Position numbers and translations under genes: made by a program. This document shows, piece after piece, positions 18,976-29,905 of a stretch of DNA of 64,000 nucleotides. Where the stretch lies: positions 1-64,000 of the forward strand of contig JACGCN010000065.1 in NCBI GenBank assembly GCA_014905825.1. Reading direction: 5' to 3'. Source of the DNA: Lyophyllum atratum (lineage: Eukaryota; Basidiomycota; Agaricomycetes; Agaricales; Lyophyllaceae). A model generated the notes under the pieces. The model was not told the DNA's origin and did not search any database. It saw nothing but the letters and a program-made list of their open reading frames with translations. Each line of letters starts with the position of its first letter. Within the stretch, counting starts at the first letter, position 1.

Positions 18976-20850
18976 CTACTCTCCCTCATCCACCCCATGG
19001 ATCATATCCCTAACCAACATATCCATTCGTCGCATCTCCAACAGCGTGCGCAGCCTCTCCGCCATCTCCACCTTCCCACCCCCGGCAACTATATCCGGGT
19101 TCTTCATCGCATGCACCGCAAGGTTGCGCTGCAGTGCCGCGGCCGACAGGTGCATGCATGCATGTGGTTCCTTGATAAGTGGCGGACGTGGATCGAGCTC
19201 GTATTTCTTGTCCATATCTACGTATCCGTTAGCAAATTATGCGCATATAGTCACATTGTAAGGGAAAGCGCCTACTTTCGACGTACTCCTCGCACGCGGT
19301 GGGGATCTCGATGTCGATGATGCGGTCTTGGTCGTAAATAGTTCTGGCGAGGCGGCGGAGGCCTGGCATGTAAACGCTGGTGTCGAGGATGGACAGGAAT
19401 GAGAGCTTGGAGAGGAGGAGGAGAGCGGGGACGGCGTCGTCGTCGATAGCAGGGTTCGATCGGATGGAAAGCTGGGTTAGGGAGCGCTTGAGGGGCACAA
19501 GAAGAAAGATCCTAGGGTGTGATCAGCCAGGGACCTGAAGGAAGACGGTCGCACAGGGACATACGCTTCGTTCGAGATGGAAGTGTTGTCCAACAGCAAT
19601 GTCGAGAGTTTGGGCAGGTGGTGGAGATATGTAAGGTCGAAATCGTGAACGTGGATGTCGCGGAGCGAGAGCTCAGTTAGAAAAAGAAAGCTATTGGGTT
19701 GGCGGAAGACTTGATTATAGGACGGTATCAGCTAACGAGGCAAGATTTAGGGAAGCCCTCACTTGGCAAGATGTCTCCGCAAAGGTTTAACCCGTTCGCG
19801 TCTGAAAGAGTCTCGGTGAGCGTAATCCAGCGAATCTCCGAGCTCCTGAACACGGCTAGGATGCGGGAGTTGAGGTAGCCTGCGCAGTCATGAGCGTCGT
19901 TCGAGGCCGAATGTTTGGAAAAGTACCATTGATGCCTAGAAAATCGATGATAGACTGATGAGTAAGGTCGCATAGCTGCGCAAGGCGCTCCTTGAGTCTG
20001 ATGCCTGGGAGAATGCGAGCGAGGAGCTCGATGAAGGAATTGATGCCGCGAGGGGACTCAGTTCCGACCGGAAGTCCATACATTTGATCTGACGCAGGAA
20101 TCGCATATACATTAGATCTCCTCGATTATGAGATGTCGCACCTTCGAGATCACGGATTCTGACAGCCAGGCCGGCCTTGTCCTCCTTGATCCCGGAATCC
20201 AGTTCTTGTGAAACGGCCGCATGTTTGGCTTTGACAAGAGAACCAGGTCCAGCAGAGTAGCGAAGCCTCTCGTTTTTTACGCTGACATCGAAGGAGCTAT
20301 CATGCACGGATTGGATGGACCTTGCGTATTTGGGTGGGCCTTGAATTTCGCTGAAACTTTCTCGTCTTCGCTTCAGGTCTGTTGGCCGTCCATCGGAATC
20401 GAAATTTGCTTCGACACTGTTCCAAGAGTCATAATCATCTTCAAGCTCCCAGGCAGGAACAGGATAGAAAAGGTAGGGCGGATTCTCTTCACTTGAGGTC
20501 GAGCTTGTGCGGCGCCGGCCGTTAGCATCGTCCTTGCGGTTGAAAATGGGCTTCAAAGTGGGTTTTTCATGGAAATCGTCGTCAGAAGAGTCGTAAGCAT
20601 CCGTAAGAAGAGCATTTTCGAGTAAGCCAGCAAAAGATTTCAGAAGACGGTCATTCCGGCGAAATTTTGTCCTGCGATGAAGGGGATGCCGAAGCGATCG
20701 AAGATACGACGTTGCAGAGACAGCTGGACAGTATAAGGGATTATTCTCGTCGACAGAAGGGACTGTGAAGTGTAGCATTGCGGTTATGTGAGGATCGAGC
20801 GGAGAAGGTTGTGGTGGTGGTGGTGGTGGAGAGACGAGAACACGTGCCAC
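18976..20850 (-). CDS. unrecognised protein with leucine-rich segments
   Basis: The first exon starts at 20850 ([13 protein letters not shown], then [18 protein letters not shown]) and has a Ser/Asp-rich middle (YDSSDDD, SSTSSEE) and a basic KRRRESF patch. After several short introns the C-terminal half shows leucine-rich units such as [31 protein letters not shown] and [20 protein letters not shown], spaced as in LRR proteins. The last exon (19215-18976) contains [21 protein letters not shown], which resembles the second helix of a SAP-type DNA-binding motif, though weakly. No F-box was seen. Function unknown. Intron borders are GT/AG where checked. An internal ATG at the MLHF position is an alternative start. 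Confidence 0.6.
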
Positions 20851-21162
20851 CCCATGAACGACCGGACTCGTTGAAGTTGTTGTATTTAGGTGATTTGTAC
20901 GGACATGCCGACGCGCCGCATAGACCGACCCTTAGTTACCAGTGTTGAACGTTGAATGCCCCAGTGCCAGGGTGCTTTAAACGAGAAGCGAGATACTTAG
21001 GCAGGGAGACAAGACCACGGTGGAACAGGGAACCAAAAAGCACGAATAGAAACAATGTCAGTTCAGATTTACGTATTATTAGGGTCCAGTAAGAGGTATT
21101 ATATAGTTATCCAAACGAATGCCTGTCCTCAGCATAAGCTGTCCGATATGGCCCAACCGCAA

Positions 21163-22956
21163 TTACATCGGTGTTGCGCCCGGGAATGCGGGGGCCAACC
21201 GCCTTTTGTAGCTTAGCGCCCTTTTCGACGGGGTGACGCTGATGGTGGGGAGGGGCTGGCAGTTCGAGGACGACGCAGCGGGGTGCGGGGGCGGGGTGGG
21301 CGAGACGCCTTGGTACCATGTGCTGGTCCCGTATACACCCATAGGCAGACTGAGATGGAGTCAGTATGGTGAGATGGAGATTGGTAGAGATGAGAACGCA
21401 CTCGTTATCAGCGTCGCAAGTCTCGAAGACACCTGCATCATAGTTCGCGGGGATGTTCTGATAACGCAGTCAGCTATTGGAAGGATGGTGATACAAAGAG
21501 GAAGGATGACGGACCCAGTAGCAGCCCATGAGGTCGTAGATGTGATTGCAGTTCGCGGTAGCATCACCACCGGTGCAGGCGCGGAAGCAGAACTCTCCGT
21601 CAGAGATGAAATTGGTCCACTCATGGTACTGGGTCCCGTTGCCAAAGGTATTTCCGTATACCAAGCCGCCAGCTGAATCAAAAGGTGGTCAACGCATATG
21701 GTATATGAATCATCGAAGCACGCTTACATGGATTACCACGACCTATAAAGAGCACCGTCAGCTACAATGGTACCCCACTGGTAGTTTTACAACGCACCAT
21801 CAGCTCCTCTGTTGTCCAACTCTCCACCGGAATCTCCCTTGCGGATGTTCAGTTTCGTGAAGTCGCCTACGCCCGACACCTGCACGTAGTCGCGTGTTTT
21901 GAGGAAGTGAACACCCTGGAGCGCGCCGTTCGGGATCGTACGGGTGCCACGGCCGGACTTGGTACACCATGAAACAGCTTCCTGTTCGGTGTCGCCGATG
22001 GTGCTATCAGGGTTGGCTAACGCGATATAATCATGTCAGGCGCGTGGTGGTAGAGGTGACGAGGAAATACGTACGAGGGCCCCATAGACAGAAATCTTCC
22101 GCCGAACTGCATGACAGTGTACATCAATATGATTGAACGAGGTGAGATTAGGATACTGCATACTTGAGATAAGCGTTCTGGCAATTAGAGGTCTGGCTAG
22201 ACGTCGTCCCGCAGCTGTTAGTGCCGTACTGGCCATCCTGGGAGGTCTGCGGAAGATCATTGACATTATATCCAGCGTTCCAGATTTGGTTCTTGTTGCC
22301 ACCTCCGCAAGCCCAAAGTTGGATCTGTTCCCCTGTCAGCTATTAGGCAAAGGAAGAACTTTTGCAAGATGCTCACACGGTTCCCATTGGAATGACTCCC
22401 TGAGGTAAGGTCGACGCACTTGCCCTTGTTCGTCCATGCGAGGCGGTTGTCGCCCTGGATATCATTGGGGTTTAGCAACGTCGTGAGGAAGAGCTCACGG
22501 AACGGTCACGTACGGTATAGGAGAACATCTGACCGGGGTTATTGGTAGTACAGGTGAAGATTTGGAGCTTCGTGCCGTCGATGGTGCTACCTCCTGGCAC
22601 ATTCAGACACTTAGAGCCGAAGATCTTAACGTTCCCGCCTTCGAAAATCCATTTCTGGTTGGCGCCGTATGTGCAGGGTTCGATCGTCACAATGGCACCA
22701 TCCATGTTGGAAGCGGCGGTCATACATTTCCCTGTGGAGGATCATATTAAATTGGCTGGACCGATAATGAAATGCCAAATGGTGTACCTATCGTCACACC
22801 AGGCTCTAATGTAAGCGCGCCTTTGAACCTACGTCGCGCGTCAATGAACAGGGAGGGTTTCGTCAAACAGAGGACATACGGTGGTGTTTGTGTTTGGGCT
22901 GACGCCGCTCCGACGCCGAACGCGATGAGAAGACCCGAAGCCACGAACATGGTCAT
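21163..22956 (-). CDS. secreted ricin-B-lectin-fold protein with mushroom C-terminal domain, copy 1
   Basis: A signal peptide (MTMFVASGLLIAFGVGAASAQ) starts at 22956, with a second ATG two codons in. Two or more beta-trefoil QxW-type repeats follow: GKCMTAASNMDGAIVTIEPC..NQKWIFEGG, KCLNVPGGSTIDGTKLQIFTC, and GKCVDLTSGS..IWN, typical of ricin-B lectins that bind sugars. A second Cys-rich domain follows (AEDFCLWGP, STIGDTEQEAVSWCTKSGRG, GGLVYGNTFGN..EWTNF, CNHIYDLMGC, a DAGVFETCDAD block). I recall this domain from mushroom secreted proteins annotated as macrophage-activating glycoprotein. It ends ..GATPM at 21163. About ten short introns. It is only a lectin: no ribosome-inactivating enzyme domain is present. 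A close paralogue lies at 26723-28526 on the same strand. Confidence 0.8.
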
Positions 22957-24136
22957 GAAGGAGTGTGGAGAGTTGGGGTAATCAAGCAAGTGGAGGGGTT
23001 AAGGGAATGGACCAGGGGACCCAAAGACCCTTTTATACATCATCACATCGAGGTTAGCGCGCTATTCGGCTTCTAAACGGGTCACAAAACACGACTCCTG
23101 TCATCGTCAAATATGTATGTCCCTGATGAAATCCGAAAAGTCCGTGCTTCTTTTAAGGGTCATGCCAGTTTACGTTGTCGATTAAAAGGATGGTCATTAC
23201 CCAGGTCATGGTAAGACTTTCCCAATCACCCCTCCTCTGCACACGTAAGTTAGAAAGGGCCCATTTGGTCGATGTCCGAGAGAGCGGTGCCGAATGATCA
23301 TGAACATCTTGCATGTTCGATTTTGTTAAGGCAAGCGGATGATGCAAACTAGAAGCACGTAAAATTTTCCAAGTGATCGATTTGGGTGAATAGGTGATCT
23401 TCCATCCAGCAGTGTCGCTTAAAGGTGTATATCGCAGCTTCAGCGCTGGACGGCTTTCCCGCTACGTCCAGTGTCGAAACGTAAGGAAACAGTCGATGCA
23501 AAGGTAGCCGACCTCCATCTTTCATGTGGACCCAGGTGCAGTTTTCTTTGAACATAGGTAGGGCGAGTAGCACCCCTTAATTACCTGTCAGTGAGAATGT
23601 CTGAACCGACGAAAGGCTTTAACTGACAGTCGCTCGCTTTGAAGCCTGCCTGAAGTGAAGGGTATGGAACCAAGATACAAAGTTACTTGATCATCAGGAA
23701 CTTGGCAATCCCGCAACCTGCTTAGTCGAAGAGTCGTCTTCAGCAGCACTGACTATATATAATTTTTTGTTAAACTGTCCTTGCGTCAGGCAACGATTGG
23801 CTTCGAACAGAATGCAAGGGCACGCACCATGATTTGTGTACATACTGGTACATGTACAAAGAGTTTTCCCCGATTATTTCCGACGAACACCAAAGCTGCA
23901 ACTAGACGAGGAGCGCCAGGAAGACCTCTCGCGAGCCTCAATCATTGGTAGCTATAGGGGAAATAGAAGGTGGTGGTGGTGGTGAAGTAAGATGTTGTTT
24001 ATGGCTATTCGGATTCCGCCATCGAACGCAATCATTTGCTCACTTGCCATGGCCCAAATATGCTTTCCATGTATCCCGTCAGCGTCAGCCTCGTTTCCCT
24101 CGACCTCCATTGACTCCTGGCGGTCGCGAGCCAGTG
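22957..24136. other. intergenic, no convincing gene
   Basis: Divergent promoter region between lectin copy 1 (-) and the permease (+). Short open frames near 23150-23570 on the minus strand lack coding character. Confidence 0.5.
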
Positions 24137-26227
24137 ATGTCTCTCCGCGCAGCTCGAGAGCGGTCCGAGAACTATGGCTCGATCACGACACCGCTCCTCG
24201 ATCAAACGGCTAGCTCGAACTCTGGACCAACGAGGCAAGAGAACACGTTCGACGATGATCGTGGCATGGACACCGAAGTGAAGGTGGCAGCAGGACGGCG
24301 GCAGATTGGCGTGTTTTCTGCGGTGTTCATCATCTTCAATCGCATCATAGGGACAGGGTCAGTGGGATACGGCTCTTCAGCCTTCGGACTGCTCATGAAC
24401 CTTTCGTCACTTTTGCAGTATCTTCTCGACGCCAAGTACTATCCTTACCCATAGCGGTAGCGTTGGAATGTCGCTGTAAGCTGTGCGAAACAAATACCTG
24501 TCCTCAGCCCTAACGGATGTACAAACCAGAATTATGTGGATCGTTGGTGCTATCATCACGGCTGCTGGGATGCAAGTTTATATAACCTGGGGGACGGTAG
24601 ATAGTCTTCTGATTCGTGAGGAGATTAACATTTCAACATTTAAACCTATCTCACAGGCATTTCCCCGGAACGGAGGCGAGAAGAACTACCTCGAGTATCT
24701 CTTCAGAAAGCCGAAGTACCTCATCACGTCTGTGTACGCCGCGAACGGGGTCCTACTAGGTGAGTCGTTCCATACTTTCTCGATCGCACGCGTTCTGAAC
24801 CCCCGGCAGCCTGGACTGCCGGGAACTCTCTTGTATTTGGCGAATACATCCTCAAGGCCGTGAACCAGGAGCCTAGCCGGTGGGGGCTCCGCCTCGTGGC
24901 CCTTGGGTGCATAACGTTCGCGATGCTCATCCACGGAACCGCTTTGAAATGGGGCCTCCGGCTGCAGAACTTCCTGGGAATTTTCAAGCTCTTGGTCCTC
25001 GTCGTCGTGGTCGCCACGGGTTTCCTCGCACTGAGCGGCCGCACGAAGGTCGCAACACCTGGTACCCGTAACTTCGAAAACATGTTCGAGGGCACGAAAA
25101 CCGATGCGTCTTCGTTATGTCTCTGCTTGTATAATGTATGTCTCCTTCCTCGCAGGCGTCCGGTACCTCATTCATTGCGCCTCTCAGGTTCTCTGGTCGT
25201 ACGTTGGCTTCAGCAACGTGAACTACGCTCTCTCCGAAGTGAAGAACCCCGCACGGACTCTCCGCATCGCAGGCCCACTTGCCATCGGAGTCGTCACAGT
25301 GCTCTACATGCTTGCCAACCTCGCGTACTTTGCTGGCGCGCCCAAGGAGGAGATCACGGGATCGGGGCGACTTGTCGCGGCGCTGCTGTTCCGGAACGTG
25401 TATGGTACGCAGGCGGAACGTGCACTTGACGCGTTTGTCGCGTTGTGCGCGCTGGGGAATGTTCTGTCCGTGGTGGGTGTTTTGATAAGTCATGTCGCGG
25501 GTTTGCTGTGTCTTACTGGTGGGACAGATATTTGCGCAGGGCCGCGTCAACCAAGAGCTAGGCCGCGAAGGCGTTCTCCCTCTGAGCAAGTTATGGGGAT
25601 CAAATCGCCCGTTTGACGCGCCACTAGCTGGGCTTGCGCTTCGTGAGTAGTTTTTCTACGCGTAATTCGGATCTTTTCGTATGCTGAATCGAAAGGAAGA
25701 CTGGTTCATCTGCCTCATCGCAATGTTCGCACTTCCCCCTGGGGATGCCTACAACTTCGTCATCAACATTGTAAGAGCCTCACACTTTGAACTCTCCCCA
25801 CATCACCGTCTCATCCCGCCTCGCTTCTATGCCCGTCCGTGTTTCGCCATGACAGATATCATACCCTCTATCCGTGATTAACGCTATCATCTCCTTCGGG
25901 GTCATCTATCTATCCCACCACCGACCCTACGCAGACTGGCCTCACGTCGGTAGGAGCGCACAATTCGCCGCTGGCGCCTTTGGCATCGCCAACGTCTTCC
26001 TGTTCGTGGTGCCGTTTGTGGAACCGCCGGTGGGAGGAGAGCCATACGAGGATCTGCCGTACTGGACGCACGCGGTGGGGGGCTGGGCGATCTTCGGGCT
26101 GGGATTCCTGTATTGGTTCGTGTGGGCGGTGGTGCTTCCGTATCATGGGAGGTATGCGCTGGTGAAGGTTGAGGAAGTGGGGAGAGATGGGCTTGCAAGA
26201 CATGTGTTTAGACGGATACCCAGATAA
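24137..26227 (+). CDS. Mup1/LAT-type amino-acid permease (APC superfamily)
   Basis: A plasma-membrane permease of the high-affinity methionine permease type. The start at 24137 gives MSLRAARERSENYGSITTP, then a cytosolic tail and the first transmembrane segment RQIGVFSAVFIIFNRIIGTG/IFSTPS split by an intron, the family's first discontinuous helix. Then come IVGAIITAAGMQVYITWGT, the NGGEKNYLEYLFRKPKYL segment characteristic of Mup1 proteins, AWTAGNSLVFGEYIL, LLVLVVVVATGFLAL, the conserved VLWSYVGFSNVNYALSEVKN, FVALCALGNVLSV/IFAQGRVNQELGREGVLPLS, PPGDAYNFVINI and two last helices. It ends RRIPR at 26227. The exons join in frame with roughly ten introns, so the gene looks intact. Substrate is inferred from the family. 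It sits between the two lectin paralogues. Confidence 0.85.
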
Positions 26228-26232
26228 TGACT

Positions 26233-26302
26233 TAGAATTGATACCCACTTATCCTGTTTAGTTGACCTAGAATTGATACCCACTTATCCTGTTTAGTTGA
26301 CC
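26233..26302 (+). repeat. perfect tandem duplication, two 35-bp units
   Basis: Units 26233-26267 and 26268-26302 are identical, each starting TAGAATTGATACCC. They lie five bases after the permease stop codon, in its 3' untranslated region. Confidence 0.9.
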
Positions 26303-26722
26303 CCGCCTGTTTGCTGAAACTATCTTGACGGCATACGTTTGATACGGAGGGGATGCATGGCTGATGAGCCTCACTATTTAGGTGGGACTATGTACTCCGG
26401 ACCACATAGCATAGGAAAGGGGCGTGGCGTTAACCTTTTGCACTACCTTGGTGACGTATTCGCTGCAGTCGATGTCACCGTATGTGCTGGCTTTCCGGTT
26501 TTTGTAAACAAGCCAGTTCCTGAACGCAAATCAAAAGGACATCCAATTCGGGGCTAAACAACACTACAACAATAAAGCACAATAAAACCCGAATGAAATT
26601 ACAACATCCAAAAAAAAAGGTATCATATGTGTCCATCGAAGCTATATAGGTGTCCAAACGAGTGTGATTGTTCAACAGTCTCGACATAAGTCGTGACCGT
26701 GTCCGAGATGGGTAATCCCGAA
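26303..26722. other. intergenic, no gene seen
   Basis: Lies between the convergent ends of the permease and lectin copy 2. An A-rich stretch lies at about 26560-26620. Confidence 0.5.
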
Positions 26723-28526
26723 TTACATAGGAGTAGCGCCAGGGAAGGCAGGGGCTAAGCGGCGCTTAAGGCTCAGAGCCTTTTTCGCGGGTGAGACAGT
26801 GACGGTGGGGAGGGGTTGGCAGTTCGAGGATGACGCGGCAGGGTGGGGGGCCGGGGTGGGAGAGGTGCCTTGGTGCCAAGTGCTGGTGCCGTACACACCC
26901 ATTGGCAGGCTGCAATGAAGGAGAACGAGAACGGTCAGCTCAAGTGAGGTCAGGGTAAGAAGGGAGTTGGCTTACTCGTTGTTCGCGTCGCAAGTCTCGA
27001 AGACGCCGGCGTTGTAGTTCGCGGGGATATTCTGATATCTTGAGTTAGCCAGATGCGGTGAGATGGGAATGGAGACGTACCCAGTAGCAGCCCATGACGT
27101 CGTAGATGTGGTTGCAGTTCACGGTAGCATCACCACCGGTGCACGCGCGGAAGCAGAACTCATTATCAGAGATGAAGTTGGTCCACTCGTGGTACTGCGT
27201 TCCATTGCCGAAAGTGTTTCCGAACACAAGGCCTCCAGCTAAATCAAAAACTCGTCAGCGCATATCCACACTACGTCATCAACGCATAATTACATGGGTT
27301 ACCACGACCTGGAGGTTAGGAAGAGCTTCATCAGCTGATATCATCAGAAGAGGCAAAGTTTCGGAACGCACCATCAGCTCCCCTGTTATCAAGCTCTCCT
27401 CCAGCGTCACCCTTGCGGATGTTCAGCTTGGTGAAATCGCCAACACCGGTCACTTGTACGTAGTTGGGTGTCCGGACGAAGTGAACGCCCTTCAGCGCGC
27501 CGTTCGGGATTGTTCGCGTGCCACGACCAGACTTGGTGCACCACGACACCGCCTCGTGCTCTGTGTCACCGATAGTGCTATCGGGATTGGCTGACGAAGC
27601 GCAACCTCGTTAGGCATGTCGTGGAATTCGTGGAACGAAATGACTTACGAGGACCCCAGAGACAGAAATCGTCCGCGGAACTGCACGTTGTGGCATGTCA
27701 GTGGGATTGAACGGTGTGCAAGCAGATGCTGCCCACTTGAGGTATGCATTCTGGCAATTTGAGGTCTGGCTGGATGTGGTGCCGCACTTGTTGGTGCCGA
27801 ATTGGCCATCCTGAGAGGTGACTGGAAGGTCGTTGACGTTATAGCCCGTGTTCCAAATTTGGTTCTTGTTGTTGTCCCTGCAGGACCAGCTTTGGACCTG
27901 TCCAGCAAATGTCAGTCGGATGAATGGACTGAGGCCTAGCACAAAAGAGACTCACGCGGGTGCCAGCGGCTGTGTTTCCACCGCTGAGATCGAGACACTT
28001 GCCCTTATTCACCCACCCAATGCGGTTGTCGCCCTGATTATCATCGCGACTCAGTGGTATAAAGGGGCTGACACGACGGGCCACGTACGGTATAGCCGAA
28101 CTTCTGGTTGGCGTTGTTGGTGGAGCAGGTCCAGATTTGCATCTTGGTACCGTCGACCGTACTGCCCTCTGGCACATCCAGACACTTCGTCCCGAAGATC
28201 TTGATGGTTCCGCCAGAGAAGGTCCATTCCTGGTTGGCCGCATACGTGCAGGTCTCAATAGTGACGAACGCGCCGTCGGTGTTCGATGCCGCGGTCAAGC
28301 ATTTGCCTAATTGTCATGTTAAGCCTGATAGAATTCAAAGATAAGATTAAGTGGGGACCAACGCACCAATCGTAATGCCTGGCTCAAGAGTGAGCGCGCC
28401 TTTGAATCTGGAGCGTATGTCAACCTGTCAGCCGCAAGCGTTTTTCACCAATGGGGAAACATACGGTGGGGTCTGAGCAGAGACCGCACTGATCCCGACA
28501 ATCAGAAGACTCGCAGCCACAAGCAT
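26723..28526 (-). CDS. secreted ricin-B-lectin-fold protein with mushroom C-terminal domain, copy 2
   Basis: Paralogue of 21163-22956 with the same exon pattern and domain order. The signal peptide MLVAASLLIVGISAVSAQ starts at 28526. Trefoil repeats are MTAASNTDGAFVTIETC, KCLDVPEGSTVDGTKMQIWTC and GKCLDLSGGNTAAGTRV, with an intact QxW-like NQEW/NQIWN pattern. The C-terminal domain carries STIGDTEHEAVSWCTKSGRG, GDFTKLNIRKGDAGGELDNRG, GGLVFGNTFGN..EWTNF and CNHIYDVMGC. It ends ..GATPM at 26723. Presumed secreted and carbohydrate-binding. The copies differ most in the signal peptide and introns, as expected for coding sequence under constraint after a local duplication that left the permease between them. 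Confidence 0.8.
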
Positions 28527-29905
28527 TGTGGTGAAAAGAATGTGGGGGGTGAATAAAGGTGTTTAGGAGCACGTATCAACAGAAAAATGCTCGATGATCC
28601 CTTTATATACCGAGGCTGAGGCACGGCGGGCATGATTTGGTCGACCTGGAACACGGGACGCCCGGTACACGCGCTACATCAAGGGTCCGGATAGGGTCGG
28701 ATTGCCGAATTGCGGAAAGGCTATAAATAACACTCACGGTTTTTTCCAAGACGGTCTGCACAGTCCGTGTGGGGGATTCGCGGATTGTGATCGAGACAAT
28801 TAAGATCTACCTCTCCTTCTAGACTCGAGGACGAACATTCATGCGCTTGAGACGTGAAAAGCTTTACGAGACATTCATGCATCATGAATGATCATGGACA
28901 TGTTACAAGTCTCGGGAACTTGAGAAAGAGGATGCCACTAGCAGTCTAGGCAGTCTAGCAATGGAAGCAAAAACTCCGAATGATCGTCTCGGTAGCAGAT
29001 CCGGGTATCAGCCGTACTCATGAATGAGTCCGACAGAGAGTCTTGGTGTCCAGATGCGGATGGCAGGGCTACGAACTCAACTGCTGAGATGAACAGGGAG
29101 TCGATTGACGGTCGCTTGAGGTTGCTGCTCTCAACCGCCGATGAACAGAGAAAAAAGTGAATTAGATGCTCACACCTTGGTCTCCCTGATCACCATGAGT
29201 ATGTTGGTTGCACGATTGATATTGACTTGAAACGATGATCATTGGTCGAGAGGTCTACTGGCTCAGCTATTCAGATAAGACAGCGATGGCAGTGTAGCAA
29301 GACCGTCGTTTAGACCGTCGTTTGCTGCCACCGGTTCTGGCAATAGAAAGGACTTAAACATACCAAATATATTATGGTCCTCAGGATGTACTTTCACAAA
29401 AGCCATTTCCTTCCTGGCTCGGCCTTACTTTGTAGCACCTTTGGCATTATTGATCTACAATTCAAAAGAAGCTGGCTATTTATCATGTCTATATATCTAA
29501 AATGTATTCAGCCTACGATTCGCATGAATACAACTTGTCTCGCGTACCGTATTTATACAAAGACTTTGCTGTACATAACGTCCGATAAAGAGGTTCATGG
29601 CCGATCGAGCATGGTGGTTTGGGAACAAGCCAGGTTGATGACCAACCCGTGGCAAATTATCATCAAAGCAATCTTCCTCATCGACCACAACAGTGAGCAA
29701 ACTGTTCGCTCCACACCGGCGACCGATACCTCGGTCTAGCAGCATCTGCATCTTGTCCGTGTGACCCGGGGAAGAGTCGAAAGTAGCCTGACAGCTCACA
29801 GTGTGCCACCGCATCGCCAAGCCACCTGTCCACAATTCTTCATAACGCGATTGAAGCTCCATTCTCACTTTACTGGGGAGACAGTACCTCTCTCTGTCGA
29901 CAGTC
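28527..29905. other. intergenic, no convincing gene
   Basis: Lies between divergent lectin copy 2 (-) and the TPR gene (+). Short frames at about 29374-29739 (+) and 29497-29931 (-) overlap each other and show no domain. Confidence 0.45.

Noticed and set aside
21163..22956. Possible ricin-like toxin
   Set aside because: Only the sugar-binding trefoil is present. No ribosome-inactivating N-glycosidase domain is encoded, and the second domain is an unrelated Cys-rich fungal one.
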